This document shows positions 9,572 through 18,055 of a stretch of DNA of 64,000 nucleotides, piece by piece (positions within the stretch are counted from its first letter, which is position 1; each line of letters begins with the position of its first letter). The notes beneath the pieces are model-generated. The model saw nothing but the letters and a program-made list of their open reading frames with translations. It ran no database searches and was not told the DNA's origin. Source of the DNA: Chryseolinea serpens (GTDB taxonomy: Bacteria > Bacteroidota > Bacteroidia > Cytophagales > Cyclobacteriaceae). Location of the stretch: the NCBI RefSeq assembly GCF_900129725.1, contig NZ_FQWQ01000001.1, forward strand, positions 248,001 through 312,000, given 5' to 3'. Both the position numbers and the translations under genes were made by a program.

Positions 9572-11056
9572 CTAATAGTCCGTCTTAGCATAATCATAGA
9601 TCTTCAATTCATCGACATAAAATTTGCCGGCGATGTTCTGGTCGTTGCCACCAGCGATATCGGCTTGCGCACCAAACAGGGTGCCCCATCCGGCTTCCTG
9701 ACCGGCGGCAACTTTTTCACCGTTGATGTAGATGCGCATGGTTTCGTTTGTGCCGTTAATACCCGCCCGGTCCCACACCGCGGCCACGTGTAGCCACTGG
9801 CCGTTGTAGACGTTGAAGTTTGTACTGCTGATGATGGCTGTGGTACCACCCAGCGTGAGTTCAAACCACAGCGCGTCGGACAGTCCATCTCCAATGTAGT
9901 CATAGCTCACAAATCCCAAGCCGCTATCCAATCCATAGGGGCCATCGAAGATGCGATAGGGGTTGTTTGAATAAGCGACGGGCGATTGGTTTTGACGGAA
10001 GTAACAGACAATAGCACCTCGCTCGGGGTTGATCACCGTGCCGGGGTCTGTCATGACGACGTTGTGCAGCCGTTGGCCCACGAAATAAGTGCCCGGCGCG
10101 ATCGTGATACCGTTGCCCTTTTTGGCTGGTGCATATTCGTGGTTGGCCGGGCTATTGAGGCCATCACCGCCGGTGTAGAACGACAAGTCCGGACCCACGC
10201 GGCTGTTTAACACTTCGGTGTCGGAACCCAACGTATTCCAAAAGACGAGGTGGCCCTTGCACAAGGTCACGTGGAGTGGCCCTTTTTCGGTTCCCTTGAG
10301 ATATTGCTTCAGCGCGGTCGCGCTAAACGATTCCTGGTAGGTAGAGTACCCCTTCTTTTCCACGCGAATGGTAAAGTTATCTTCGTAGTCGGGCAGGGTC
10401 AGGCGCGTGATCTCGGCGTGAATGCTCCGTTGGAGGAGGAGCCCATGCGACTTGCTGAAGATCGATACCATGGCTTCGGTACACTTGTCTTCCACCGTGT
10501 CGCAGACCGACACGGCAATATGAAAATTGAACGTCTTGACATGCGGGAAGTTGAAAGAGGCATACCCGAAATCTTCCGCCCGGTGATCACCAACCGACAA
10601 CACTTCGGGCACAAATTCGAAAACTTTGCCTTTGCCAACCGGCAACGAAAAGTCGAGCGGGGCGACCACGAGGTTCGCCATGCCGGAGTGTTTATGAGGT
10701 GAAGCAAAGAGCACGGCTCCCCACTGGTTGAGCACCACGAAGTCGGACAAGAGATAGTTGCCCGGCAACAGGGATAGGGGCTCGCTGACAAACTTTCCAT
10801 TGACATTGATCAGCGACAACTTCTTTCCAGTCTGGACAGGTTGGTGTGCAGCATCATTAACAGTAACGACGACAAAAGCGGCTTCCGCCAGGTCGTCTTC
10901 GGTTCGACCCGCCATATCAGAAGGGGCGGTATAATGGAAGCTAAACTGTACCTGTTGTTCAACAGGCACGCCTTCGTCCTGTTTCTGACAGGAGAGAAGC
11001 AACAACGCACATGCCCAGCCTGTGGCACGTACCAGAGTTTGAGTTAATCTTTTCAT
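9572..11056 (-). CDS. Lipoprotein with C-terminal LamG/concanavalin-like domain, tandem copy A
   Basis: 494 residues. The lipobox LLLLSC puts the lipidated cysteine at residue 23, so the protein is membrane anchored, probably facing out. The N-terminal half (about 30-300) looks like all-beta fimbrillin- or Ig-like domains without a clear family. The C-terminal third (from about residue 325) has the LamG/jellyroll pattern: WLHVAAVWDR, MRIYINGEKVA and the end strand FYVDELKIYDYAKTDY. Such domains usually bind glycans or surface proteins. It is clearly paralogous to the next gene over its whole length. Function unknown. Confidence 0.82.
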   Translation of the reverse strand: MKRLTQTLVRATGWACALLLLSCQKQDEGVPVEQQVQFSFHYTAPSDMAGRTEDDLAEAAFVVVTVNDAAHQPVQTGKKLSLINVNGKFVSEPLSLLPGNYLLSDFVVLNQWGAVLFASPHKHSGMANLVVAPLDFSLPVGKGKVFEFVPEVLSVGDHRAEDFGYASFNFPHVKTFNFHIAVSVCDTVEDKCTEAMVSIFSKSHGLLLQRSIHAEITRLTLPDYEDNFTIRVEKKGYSTYQESFSATALKQYLKGTEKGPLHVTLCKGHLVFWNTLGSDTEVLNSRVGPDLSFYTGGDGLNSPANHEYAPAKKGNGITIAPGTYFVGQRLHNVVMTDPGTVINPERGAIVCYFRQNQSPVAYSNNPYRIFDGPYGLDSGLGFVSYDYIGDGLSDALWFELTLGGTTAIISSTNFNVYNGQWLHVAAVWDRAGINGTNETMRIYINGEKVAAGQEAGWGTLFGAQADIAGGNDQNIAGKFYVDELKIYDYAKTDY

Positions 11057-11143
11057 AGGGGGGTGTTTAGTATGTAGTCGGATAATTCAGTCGTTCAGAC
11101 AATAAAAAATAAGTCAACCGGAAAGGAAGGTGAGAACCTTGAG

Positions 11144-11180
11144 CAACATCCACCCCCGCGACACGCAAGGGTGGATGTTG
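11144..11180. terminator. Hairpin after lipoprotein copy B
   Basis: CAACATCCACCC (11144-11155) pairs with GGGTGGATGTTG (11169-11180). It is nearly identical to the hairpin at 9508-9541 and sits at the same distance downstream of the paralogous gene. Confidence 0.75.
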
Positions 11181-11216
11181 GTGTCAAGACATGACAGTAG
11201 GCGTCAATCAAAACAC

Positions 11217-12713
11217 CTAGTAGTCTGTCTTCGCATAATCATAGATCTTCAACTCATCGACATAGAATTGACGCGCGATGTTGTTGCCGTCGCTGTTGCC
11301 ACCGGCAATATCGACTTGGGGACCAAACGTGGTGCCCCATCCAAGTTCTTGGCCGGAGGCGGTTTTTTCACCGTTGATATAGATACGCATTCGTTCGGTC
11401 GTACCGTTAATGCCCGCCCGGTCCCACACGGCAGCCACGTGGATCCATTGGCCGTTGTAGGCATCGAAGTTCATGCTGTAGACGACGATCGGGGTGGCAC
11501 CACCGAGCGTGAATACGAATGCCAACGCGTTGGCCAGCCCATCTCCGTTAAAGTCTAAACTTTCAACTCCCAGACCGCTGTCCAATCCATACCCTCCATC
11601 GAAGATGCGATACGGGTTTTGCGAATAGGCAACGGGCGATATGTTTTGACGGAAGTAACAGGAAATGGCGCCCCGCTCGGGGTTGATCACCGAACCCGGG
11701 TCGGTCATGACAACGTTGTGCGCCCGTTGCAGCACACCATAATAGCCAGGCGCGATCGTGATGCCGTTGCCGACCTGGGCTGGTCCATATTCGTGGTTGG
11801 CCGGAATATTGAGACCGTCATTGCCGTTGTAAAACGACAAGCCCGGTCCCACAAGACTGTTCATCACCTCGTCGTCGCTACCCAATGCGTTCCAAAATAC
11901 AAGGTGGCCCATGCGCAAGGTCACCAGGAGTGGGCCATTTTCGGTGCTGCTAAAATATTGCTTCAGTTGGGCGGTAGTAAACGATTCCTTGTAGGCGGAG
12001 TATCCCTCTTTTTCGACCAGTACCGTAAAGGTTTGATCAACGTCGGGCATGGTCAGCAGCGCGGTGGCGGCCGGAATCGTCTGTTGAAGGATGGGCGTAT
12101 GCGACGGTCCGGAGATCGACACCTTGGCTTCGGTGAGGTTTAGTTTGTTTTCCACGGAGTCGTAGGCCGCCACGGCGATCAGAAAGTCGAAGGTCTTGAC
12201 ATACTGGAAGGTGAACGATGCATACCCGAAATCCTCCGCATGATGCTCGCCTATCGCCACCACCTCGGGAGCAAACTCGGAAACTTCATCTTTGCTGATG
12301 GGCATCGAAATGTCGAGCGGGTCGACTACGAGGTAGGCCAAGTCGGAGCCTTCACGCGGCGTGGCAAGCATCACGCCTCCCCATTTGTCTGTCACCAGGA
12401 ATTCGGTTATGAAATAATTGCCCGGCAAAAGGGAGATAGGTTCACTGATGAGCTTTCCGTTGAAATTGATCAGGGGCAACATCCTGGCCTTCACCGGTTG
12501 GTGTGCCGCATCACTAACTTTAACGAAGATAAAAGCGGCTCCTGCGAGAACGTCTTCGGTTCGGCCGCCCGTGACAGAAGGCGCGGTATAATGGAAGCTA
12601 AATTGTACCGGTTGTTCAACCGGAACGCCTTCGTCCTGTTTCTGGCAGGAGAGAAGCAACAACGCACATGCCCAGCCTGAGACACGTACCAGACGTTGAG
12701 GTAATCTTTTCAT
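11217..12713 (-). CDS. Lipoprotein with C-terminal LamG/concanavalin-like domain, tandem copy B
   Basis: 498 residues from ATG at 12713; the frame runs open further upstream but only this start gives the lipoprotein signal (lipobox LLLLSC, Cys23), matching copy A residue for residue. The layout is that of copy A: divergent beta-rich N-terminal half, then a conserved LamG-like third (WIHVAAVWDR, MRIYINGEK, FYVDELKIYDYAKTDY). The N-terminal halves have diverged more than the C-terminal domain. The upstream bases (12714-12790) also match those of copy A (11057-11130), including ATTCAGTCG and TCAACCGGAAA, so promoter, gene and terminator were duplicated together. Confidence 0.82.
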   Translation of the reverse strand: MKRLPQRLVRVSGWACALLLLSCQKQDEGVPVEQPVQFSFHYTAPSVTGGRTEDVLAGAAFIFVKVSDAAHQPVKARMLPLINFNGKLISEPISLLPGNYFITEFLVTDKWGGVMLATPREGSDLAYLVVDPLDISMPISKDEVSEFAPEVVAIGEHHAEDFGYASFTFQYVKTFDFLIAVAAYDSVENKLNLTEAKVSISGPSHTPILQQTIPAATALLTMPDVDQTFTVLVEKEGYSAYKESFTTAQLKQYFSSTENGPLLVTLRMGHLVFWNALGSDDEVMNSLVGPGLSFYNGNDGLNIPANHEYGPAQVGNGITIAPGYYGVLQRAHNVVMTDPGSVINPERGAISCYFRQNISPVAYSQNPYRIFDGGYGLDSGLGVESLDFNGDGLANALAFVFTLGGATPIVVYSMNFDAYNGQWIHVAAVWDRAGINGTTERMRIYINGEKTASGQELGWGTTFGPQVDIAGGNSDGNNIARQFYVDELKIYDYAKTDY

Positions 12714-13175
12714 AGGGGGGTTGTTTAAGTATGAAATCGAAAAATTCAGTCGCGTTCGGACAATAAATAAATCAACCGGAAAAGGAAAGAAGGGTGTGAC
12801 CATCGAGCGGCCTTGCGTGCTTGGCTCCGCGCAAGGGAGCTCAGTGAGAAGAAAGAGAATGCCTGCTACACAATACTACACGGCGCTTTATAACCGTTTC
12901 TAACATCAATCGTTTTTATGAACACGAGTTCATTTCGAAATCTCCACAAACACAATGGGTTTGTCAATAGAAAAAAAATATATCGTATGTGGCGTTGGAA
13001 GAACGACTGACGCGAGGAATCAAATCAAATTATTTTGCGTGCTTGTGGATTTGGAGTGGCTCTCGGAGTGCTGCAAAAAGTGAACCAGCCTGTGGATAAT
13101 GCTCCCTGTTTATACGGATGATGCGTTAAAATAAATAGTTACGCTATAGTGTCGATAATAAAGACGATTTAAGCC
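12714..13175. other. Gene-free stretch
   Basis: About 460 bases, AT-rich towards 12950-13170. The first ~80 bases are the upstream region shared with lipoprotein copy A. Beyond that I see no open frame with coding character, no clear terminator and no repeat. Confidence 0.5.
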
Positions 13176-13709
13176 TCAAACTAATTGGATGGGCTCGACC
13201 AAAGAATTGTCAAAAATGACAGTCTTCAACACCGTGTTATGCGCCTTCACTTCCGCAATCAGCTTGTCTTTGTCCGCATCTTCACCAATGCAAATCTTCT
13301 CGCCATCGGTCGTCTTTAAAAAAGCCTTGTAATGCTGATTGTGGATGTCGATTGTCCGCGTCAGTTGTCTGAAGGTCTGGACGCTGTTTACCCGGTTGAT
13401 GAAAATCTTTTCCAGTCCCTGGAACTTGTATTTATCAAGATAGATATTTCCAAAGATCCATAAGCCCTCACGGACTTCCTGCTTGTCCATGTCCACCACG
13501 AGGACCGTCTTGACCAGCCAGATCAACACGGCGATAAGGTTCATAATCAAATAGACGTGCAGACCAACGGTAAAGAACGTAAGCGAAATAATTTTGTAGA
13601 GGGTTGCTAAAAATATCATTACGCCGACGATCTTGACCCAGGTTGGGGAAAGATCTTTTTTAAGAACTAACACTCTTTTCATTGTTGATCTAGGTTGTTG
13701 AGACATCAT
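13176..13709 (-). CDS. Small membrane protein with two transmembrane segments
   Basis: 177 residues. A short N-terminal tail is followed by two transmembrane helices (about 25-45 and 50-68: VKIVGVMIFLATLYKIISL and VYLIMNLIAVLIWLVKTVL), then a soluble beta-rich domain of about 100 residues resembling a bacterial PH-type or photosystem-assembly-like fold (inference). Its start overlaps the stop of the PhnA-like gene by ATGA (13706-13709), so the two are translationally coupled. A second Met directly follows the first. No recognised family. Confidence 0.7.
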   Translation of the reverse strand: MMSQQPRSTMKRVLVLKKDLSPTWVKIVGVMIFLATLYKIISLTFFTVGLHVYLIMNLIAVLIWLVKTVLVVDMDKQEVREGLWIFGNIYLDKYKFQGLEKIFINRVNSVQTFRQLTRTIDIHNQHYKAFLKTTDGEKICIGEDADKDKLIAEVKAHNTVLKTVIFDNSLVEPIQLV

Positions 13710-14290
13710 CCCGACTTCTTCACAAACTGAGTAAGGATCACGATCTGTTGCCCGCTAACTTTTCCCTCAATCTGCCCGGCATTGTCTTCTACCAGGGTGA
13801 TGCCCCGCACGGCAGTGCCGCGCTTGGCGGTGAAGCCACCGCCCTTTACGTCCAGATCCTTTATGAGCACGACGGTATCGCCGGCCTGCAAGATGGTTCC
13901 GTTGCTGTCTTTGTGGATCACCATTTCATCGGCTGTTGTGTCCGCGTCTTCAGTGCCGGCTTTTGCCCAGGCCAGGGTTTCGTCGTCCAGGTAGAGCATG
14001 TCGAGTAGGTCTTGGGGCCAGCCTTCGTGGCGAAGGGCCTGCAGTAAACGCCAGGCCATGACCTGCACGGCAGGGACGGTGCTCCACATGCTGGTGTTCA
14101 AGCATCGCCAGTGGTTCACGTCGCCTTGGGTGGGAGCGTGGATTTGGTTGAGACAGGTTTGACAGAGGAGAACGTTTTTGTCGGCATCGGTGGAAGCCGG
14201 TGTAACGGCATGGGCTTGCAGGGCGTTTGTGCTGCCGCACAATTCACAGACGGATCCGCTCCGTTCGTGTAGTTTTTGTTCTAGCGTCAT
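13706..14290 (-). CDS. PhnA-like zinc-ribbon protein
   Basis: 194 residues. The N-terminus carries a four-cysteine zinc site (Cys15 and Cys18 in VCELCGS, Cys43 and Cys46 in LCQTCLN). The C-terminal ~70 residues (VIHKDSNGTILQAGDTVVLI, VKGGGFTAKRGTAVRGI) are the compact beta domain typical of PhnA/YjdM. Despite the name, PhnA-type proteins are not firmly linked to phosphonate use, and no phn operon is near. The first gene of a two-gene coupled unit with the membrane protein downstream. Confidence 0.85.
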   Translation of the reverse strand: MTLEQKLHERSGSVCELCGSTNALQAHAVTPASTDADKNVLLCQTCLNQIHAPTQGDVNHWRCLNTSMWSTVPAVQVMAWRLLQALRHEGWPQDLLDMLYLDDETLAWAKAGTEDADTTADEMVIHKDSNGTILQAGDTVVLIKDLDVKGGGFTAKRGTAVRGITLVEDNAGQIEGKVSGQQIVILTQFVKKSG

Positions 14291-14456
14291 GAGGCGTGAT
14301 AATGCCGCGAAAATAGGTATAAAAATATTGAATTCCAGTCCGAATGTTTTCCGGTTGGTTTGGGGTGATTGAGCTCATCTTCGAGCCGAATGAACGTTCT
14401 GATATTTTGACAGGCACTCGCGGTCACAGGTTGGGATATGAAGAGCAGGTGAGGGG

Positions 14457-14750
14457 TCAATCCTCATACCGTTCGAGACGATTTTTCAATAGCATGATTT
14501 CCGCCTGCTGCTCCTCGATGCGTTGCAACAGGTGTATGATCGTATCGATCCCCTCCAGGTTGATGTCCAGGTCGGCGTGTAGCCGTACGATCTTTTCAAG
14601 CCTCTCAAGTTGCACATTGGGGACGAACAGCGTTTCTTCTATCGTCACCGTTTCGATCATGCCGTGTTCTTCCAGGGTGCGGATGAAGGAGACCTCGAGG
14701 TTGTGGTGAATACAAAAATCACGGGCGGGGATCATATCGTGGAGTTCCAT
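14457..14750 (-). CDS. cbpM: CbpM-like chaperone modulator
   Basis: 97 residues with a MerR-like N-terminal helix-turn-helix (IPARDFCIHHNLEVSFIRTL) and a C-terminal coiled coil (LLQRIEEQQAEIMLLKNRL). It starts 6 bases after the stop of the CbpA gene on the same strand. In gamma-proteobacteria CbpM binds the J-domain of CbpA and inhibits it; position and architecture support the same role here. Symbol by context plus architecture. Confidence 0.8.
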   Translation of the reverse strand: MELHDMIPARDFCIHHNLEVSFIRTLEEHGMIETVTIEETLFVPNVQLERLEKIVRLHADLDINLEGIDTIIHLLQRIEEQQAEIMLLKNRLERYED

Positions 14751-14756
14751 GGTGGT

Positions 14757-15641
14757 CTATTTAAGCTGTGATAGTTCTGTGAAGAGTTCGCGTTGTTTGT
14801 CGGTGAGGTTTGTCGGGAGCTTCACGTCGAAGGTGACGTAGAGGTCGCCGGTTTGGCCTTCTTTTTTGTAGACGGGGAAGCCTTTTCCTTTCAGTCTCAC
14901 CTTGGTGCCGGGTTGGGTCTCGGGGTTCACTTTCAGTTTCACTTTGCCGCTCAGCGTGTCGAGGGTGGTTTCGCCTCCCAGCACGGCCGTGTAGAGATCG
15001 ATGGTGGCGGTGGCAAACAGGTCGTCGCCCGAGCGTTTGAAGGTGGGGTGTGGGGCGATCTGGAAGGTGATGTAGAGGTCACCGGCCGGGCCGCCGTTGG
15101 CTCCGGGGGCGCCGTAGCCTTTCAGTTTTATGATCTGGCCGTTCTCGATGCCCGCGGGGATGGTGATACGGATGTTTTTGCCGTTCACCGTCAGGGTTTG
15201 CTGGTGGGTAGTCATGGCTTCTTCCAGGGTCTGGTGGAGTTCGGCGTTGAAGTCTTGGCCGCGGAAACGGGCTTGTTGTTGGTGTCGTGCGGCGTCGCCG
15301 AACATGGATTCGAAGAAGCTGGAGAAGTCGCCGCCTTCGTCGGAGAAGTCGTAGCCGGTGGTGGTGTGGTGTTCCGGGCGGGGGCGGCTTTGGCGTTGTT
15401 GTTCGAAGTGTTCGGCGTGTTGCCAGTCTTTGCCGGATTGGTCATACTTCTTGCGCTTCTCGGGGTCGCTGAGCACTTCGTTGGCTTCGTTGATCTCCTG
15501 GAATTTTTTGTGGGCCTCTTTGTCGTTCGGGTTCAGGTCGGGGTGGAGCTTGCGGGCCAGTTTGCGATAGGCCTTTTTGATGTCGTCGGCCGACGCGGTT
15601 TTGTCGATCCCCAGAATTTTGTAGTAGTCGATAAATTCCAT
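14757..15641 (-). CDS. cbpA: DnaJ-class co-chaperone CbpA
   Basis: 294 residues. The J-domain (1-70) has the HPD motif at 33-35, which stimulates DnaK ATPase. A short glycine/phenylalanine-type linker (about 75-130) replaces the zinc-finger region of DnaJ, and the two C-terminal client-binding beta domains follow ([19 protein letters not shown]; the [10 protein letters not shown] strand). Missing zinc finger and adjacent cbpM identify the CbpA branch. Cytoplasmic, expected to assist DnaK in stress or stationary phase. Confidence 0.92.
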   Translation of the reverse strand: MEFIDYYKILGIDKTASADDIKKAYRKLARKLHPDLNPNDKEAHKKFQEINEANEVLSDPEKRKKYDQSGKDWQHAEHFEQQRQSRPRPEHHTTTGYDFSDEGGDFSSFFESMFGDAARHQQQARFRGQDFNAELHQTLEEAMTTHQQTLTVNGKNIRITIPAGIENGQIIKLKGYGAPGANGGPAGDLYITFQIAPHPTFKRSGDDLFATATIDLYTAVLGGETTLDTLSGKVKLKVNPETQPGTKVRLKGKGFPVYKKEGQTGDLYVTFDVKLPTNLTDKQRELFTELSQLK

Positions 15642-15763
15642 AGGTGGGCAGTTATGCTGTACCTAAAAATAACGTATTCGCCTGTCGGAATGTTAATTGG
15701 AGGGTGAATTATTGGTGGGTTGGCCTTGGGCAAGTTAGTGGTTTGGATAGAGGAAATACATTT

Positions 15764-15802
15764 AACCGCCTCGCCTCCGCTAAAGCTTCGGCGAGCAGGC
15801 AA
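15764..15802. repeat. Dispersed short palindromic repeat, copy 2
   Basis: Same block order as 3805-3843, with the core GCTAAAGCTTCGGCG. GAGGAAATACA lies on its left here, whereas a similar GAGGAAATACA lies on the right of copy 1, so the shared sequence extends past the core. It sits between cbpA and the divergently placed nucleoside hydrolase gene. Confidence 0.6.
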
Positions 15803-15908
15803 AGTTGATGCAACGAAATGCAGATGCTTCGCCGGATTGTTGGTGTGCTTTGTTTCGAATGAACCGGGGTTGTCTTATTTTTAGTAGCTTCATAAAAAAT
15901 AGCTTACA

Positions 15909-16973
15909 ATGAACTTCAGAAAAAAGAATAGACTGTATGCGCTCACGCTGATGTTTTTTTTAGCAAGCGTGGTTGGTTTTGGTCAGACAAACAATGCGGG
16001 AAAGAAGCCGGCGCCATGGTTTTCGGATGAGCTTATCAGGCCGCGTATGCGTGTCATCATTGACAATGATTTTAGCGGTGACCCGGATGGGTTGTTTCAA
16101 TTGGTGCATCACCTGTTGTCGCCCTCTGTGGAGATTAGGGCGATCATTGGGTCGCACTTAAAGGCGGGCGATCCTTTCGACCCGTCGAACGTGACGGCGG
16201 CCAATGCAAAAAAGAAAGTCGACGAGGTGTTGGCGCTGATGAACCTGGGCAAATCCTTCCCGGTTTTCCAGGGGTCGAACGCGGCTTTGGAAAGCGACAG
16301 TGTTCCCCAGCACTCGGACGCGGCCAATGCTATCATTCAAGAGGCGATGCGCAACGATACAAAGCTGCCGTTGTATGTCGTGTGTGGAGCCGGGCTCACC
16401 GACCTGGCCAGCGCGTTGCTTATAAAGCCTGAAATAGCCAGCCGGTTAACTTTGATCTGGATTGGCGGCCCCGAATATGTAGAGCTTGCGCCGCCACCCC
16501 CGGGATATACGAGCCTGGAATATAATTTGGGGATCGATATCAAGGCGGGCCAGGTGGTGTTTAATAAGTCGCGCATTCCCGTCTGGCAAATTCCAAGAAG
16601 CAGCTATCGGCAAGTGTTGATCCCGTATTCGTCCCTGGTGCTCAAAGTGAAAGGGCAGGGAAAAATCGGGGCCTATCTGACCGGGAACCTGGAGCGTATT
16701 ATGAAACTTGCCATACAGTATAACTTCAACATCGGCGAAACCTATGTCATCGGCGACAGTCCTTTGGTATTGCTGACGGCTCTTCAGTCATCCTTCGAGG
16801 CCGATCCTTCTTCAAGCCGCTATGTGCTTCGACCGGCTCCGCTGATCAACAGCCAGGGGTTGTATGAAGTGAATACGACAGGGAGAAATATCCGGGTCTA
16901 TACGGAATTGGATTGTTCTCTGCTGCTGGAGGATTTCTTTTCGAAGCTTTCCTTGTTTGGACAAAGCAAATGA
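15909..16973 (+). CDS. Secreted nucleoside hydrolase-like protein
   Basis: 354 residues with a signal peptide (about 1-26). The mature start VIIDNDFSGDPDGLFQL is the metal-binding Asp cluster of inosine-uridine nucleoside hydrolases in a variant form (DNDxxxDPDG rather than DTDxxxDDA). VVCGAGLTDLASALL and IWIGGPEY match the later core strands. It should cleave N-glycosidic bonds of ribonucleosides in the periplasm; the changed Asp cluster leaves the substrate open. Single gene followed by a palindrome that may end transcription. Confidence 0.8.
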   Translation: MNFRKKNRLYALTLMFFLASVVGFGQTNNAGKKPAPWFSDELIRPRMRVIIDNDFSGDPDGLFQLVHHLLSPSVEIRAIIGSHLKAGDPFDPSNVTAANAKKKVDEVLALMNLGKSFPVFQGSNAALESDSVPQHSDAANAIIQEAMRNDTKLPLYVVCGAGLTDLASALLIKPEIASRLTLIWIGGPEYVELAPPPPGYTSLEYNLGIDIKAGQVVFNKSRIPVWQIPRSSYRQVLIPYSSLVLKVKGQGKIGAYLTGNLERIMKLAIQYNFNIGETYVIGDSPLVLLTALQSSFEADPSSSRYVLRPAPLINSQGLYEVNTTGRNIRVYTELDCSLLLEDFFSKLSLFGQSK

Positions 16974-17142
16974 GCGGGCGTTCGCCAAGCAACTATGCGA
17001 TCTTAATCATCTGCTGTTCTGATCATCCATTAAGATTTAGCGGCGTGTCCGTGCGAATGACGATGACGACGTGTGCGTTTCGTGCCAGAACGTGTGAAGC
17101 CAGATCCGATTGTTCCTGTGGCACGTTTTAATTGGGCATGTA

Positions 17143-17166
17143 AACCCCAGGCTAAAGCCTGGGGTT
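17143..17166. terminator. Perfect palindrome between convergent genes
   Basis: AACCCCAGGC (17143-17152) and GCCTGGGGTT (17157-17166) flank TAAA. It lies between the ends of the nucleoside hydrolase and methyltransferase genes. Similar cores occur at 45759-45785 and 45802-45817, so it belongs to a dispersed palindrome family and may serve as a bidirectional terminator. Confidence 0.6.
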
Positions 17167-17207
17167 ATTCAAAGCAATGGATATTTTTTGGCAAGCTGAG
17201 GATCCTT

Positions 17208-18020
17208 TCAAAGGTGAACCGTCACCTTTAAAAACGTCGCAGGTATAGACGTGCTGCTTTCTTTGCCACTTTTATTTTGGCTGCTGAACAATGCCTCCAA
17301 CTCACGTTGCAATTCAACAGCCTTGCCATTCTTTTCGGCCGCATCGAAAGCATTCATGGTCGGTCCATAGTAGATTTTGAACTTGCTCACAAATTGTGCG
17401 GGGGTGAAAGGCGCGATAAAGTTATACGTATCCTTCACGCACGATATCTTTTCTTTCGGCACGCCGGCGTTGCCAAAACGTTCGATGACGTTGCTCTCCA
17501 CACCCCACAACATCGGACTTACAAATCCTTCGGGGGGTGGGGGAGTGTAGGCAGAACTGATTTTCAGGATTTGCGCCACGAGTGTTGGGTCTCCAGGGAT
17601 CCAGTTGCCCATCACGATGCGGCCACCGGGACGTGTCACGCGAACCATTTCTTTGGCTACATCGAGGGGCTTGGGCGCGAACATGGCGCCGAAGATGCTC
17701 ACGGTGAGATCGAACGTGTGATCGCTCAGGGCCTGCAGGTTGGTGGCGTCGCCTTCCTGGAAAGTGCAGTGGGTGAGCCCTTCGGCTTTTGCCCGCGCGT
17801 TCCCAGCCCTCACCAGGTTCTCTGCGATGTCGACACCCAGTACGTTGGCGCCTAGTCGCGCGGCGGGTAGGGCTGTGGTGCCGTCGCCGCAGCCGAGATC
17901 AAGAACCTTCATACCTTTGGTGATCCCCAGTTTAGAGACCAGCTCTGTACCACTTTCCCGCATGCTCTCAGCAATGCGGGTAAAGTCGCCTTTTTCCCAT
18001 AGTTGTTTGTTTGGATTCAT
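17208..18020 (-). CDS. Class I SAM-dependent methyltransferase
   Basis: 270 residues. Motif I VLDLGCGDGTT (39-49) binds S-adenosylmethionine, followed by the acidic residue of LGVDIAE and the motif VTRPGGRIVMGNW. UbiE/COQ5-like methyltransferase core (about 30-160) with a variable C-terminal substrate part. Its start lies 35 bases after the stop of the decarboxylase on the same strand, so they are likely cotranscribed and may act on one pathway. Acceptor substrate unknown. Confidence 0.85.
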   Translation of the reverse strand: MNPNKQLWEKGDFTRIAESMRESGTELVSKLGITKGMKVLDLGCGDGTTALPAARLGANVLGVDIAENLVRAGNARAKAEGLTHCTFQEGDATNLQALSDHTFDLTVSIFGAMFAPKPLDVAKEMVRVTRPGGRIVMGNWIPGDPTLVAQILKISSAYTPPPPEGFVSPMLWGVESNVIERFGNAGVPKEKISCVKDTYNFIAPFTPAQFVSKFKIYYGPTMNAFDAAEKNGKAVELQRELEALFSSQNKSGKESSTSIPATFLKVTVHL

Positions 18021-18055
18021 CTTTTTTTATTAGCTAAGTTTAAAGTGTTGTGATT

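Noticed and set aside
14793-15707. 304-residue plus-strand frame opposite cbpA
   Set aside because: Composition is an antisense shadow of cbpA (valine/glycine-rich, no domain); the minus-strand J-domain is unmistakable.
16913-17131. 72-residue frame after the nucleoside hydrolase gene
   Set aside because: Overlaps the real gene's end and has cysteine/arginine-rich, non-protein-like composition.
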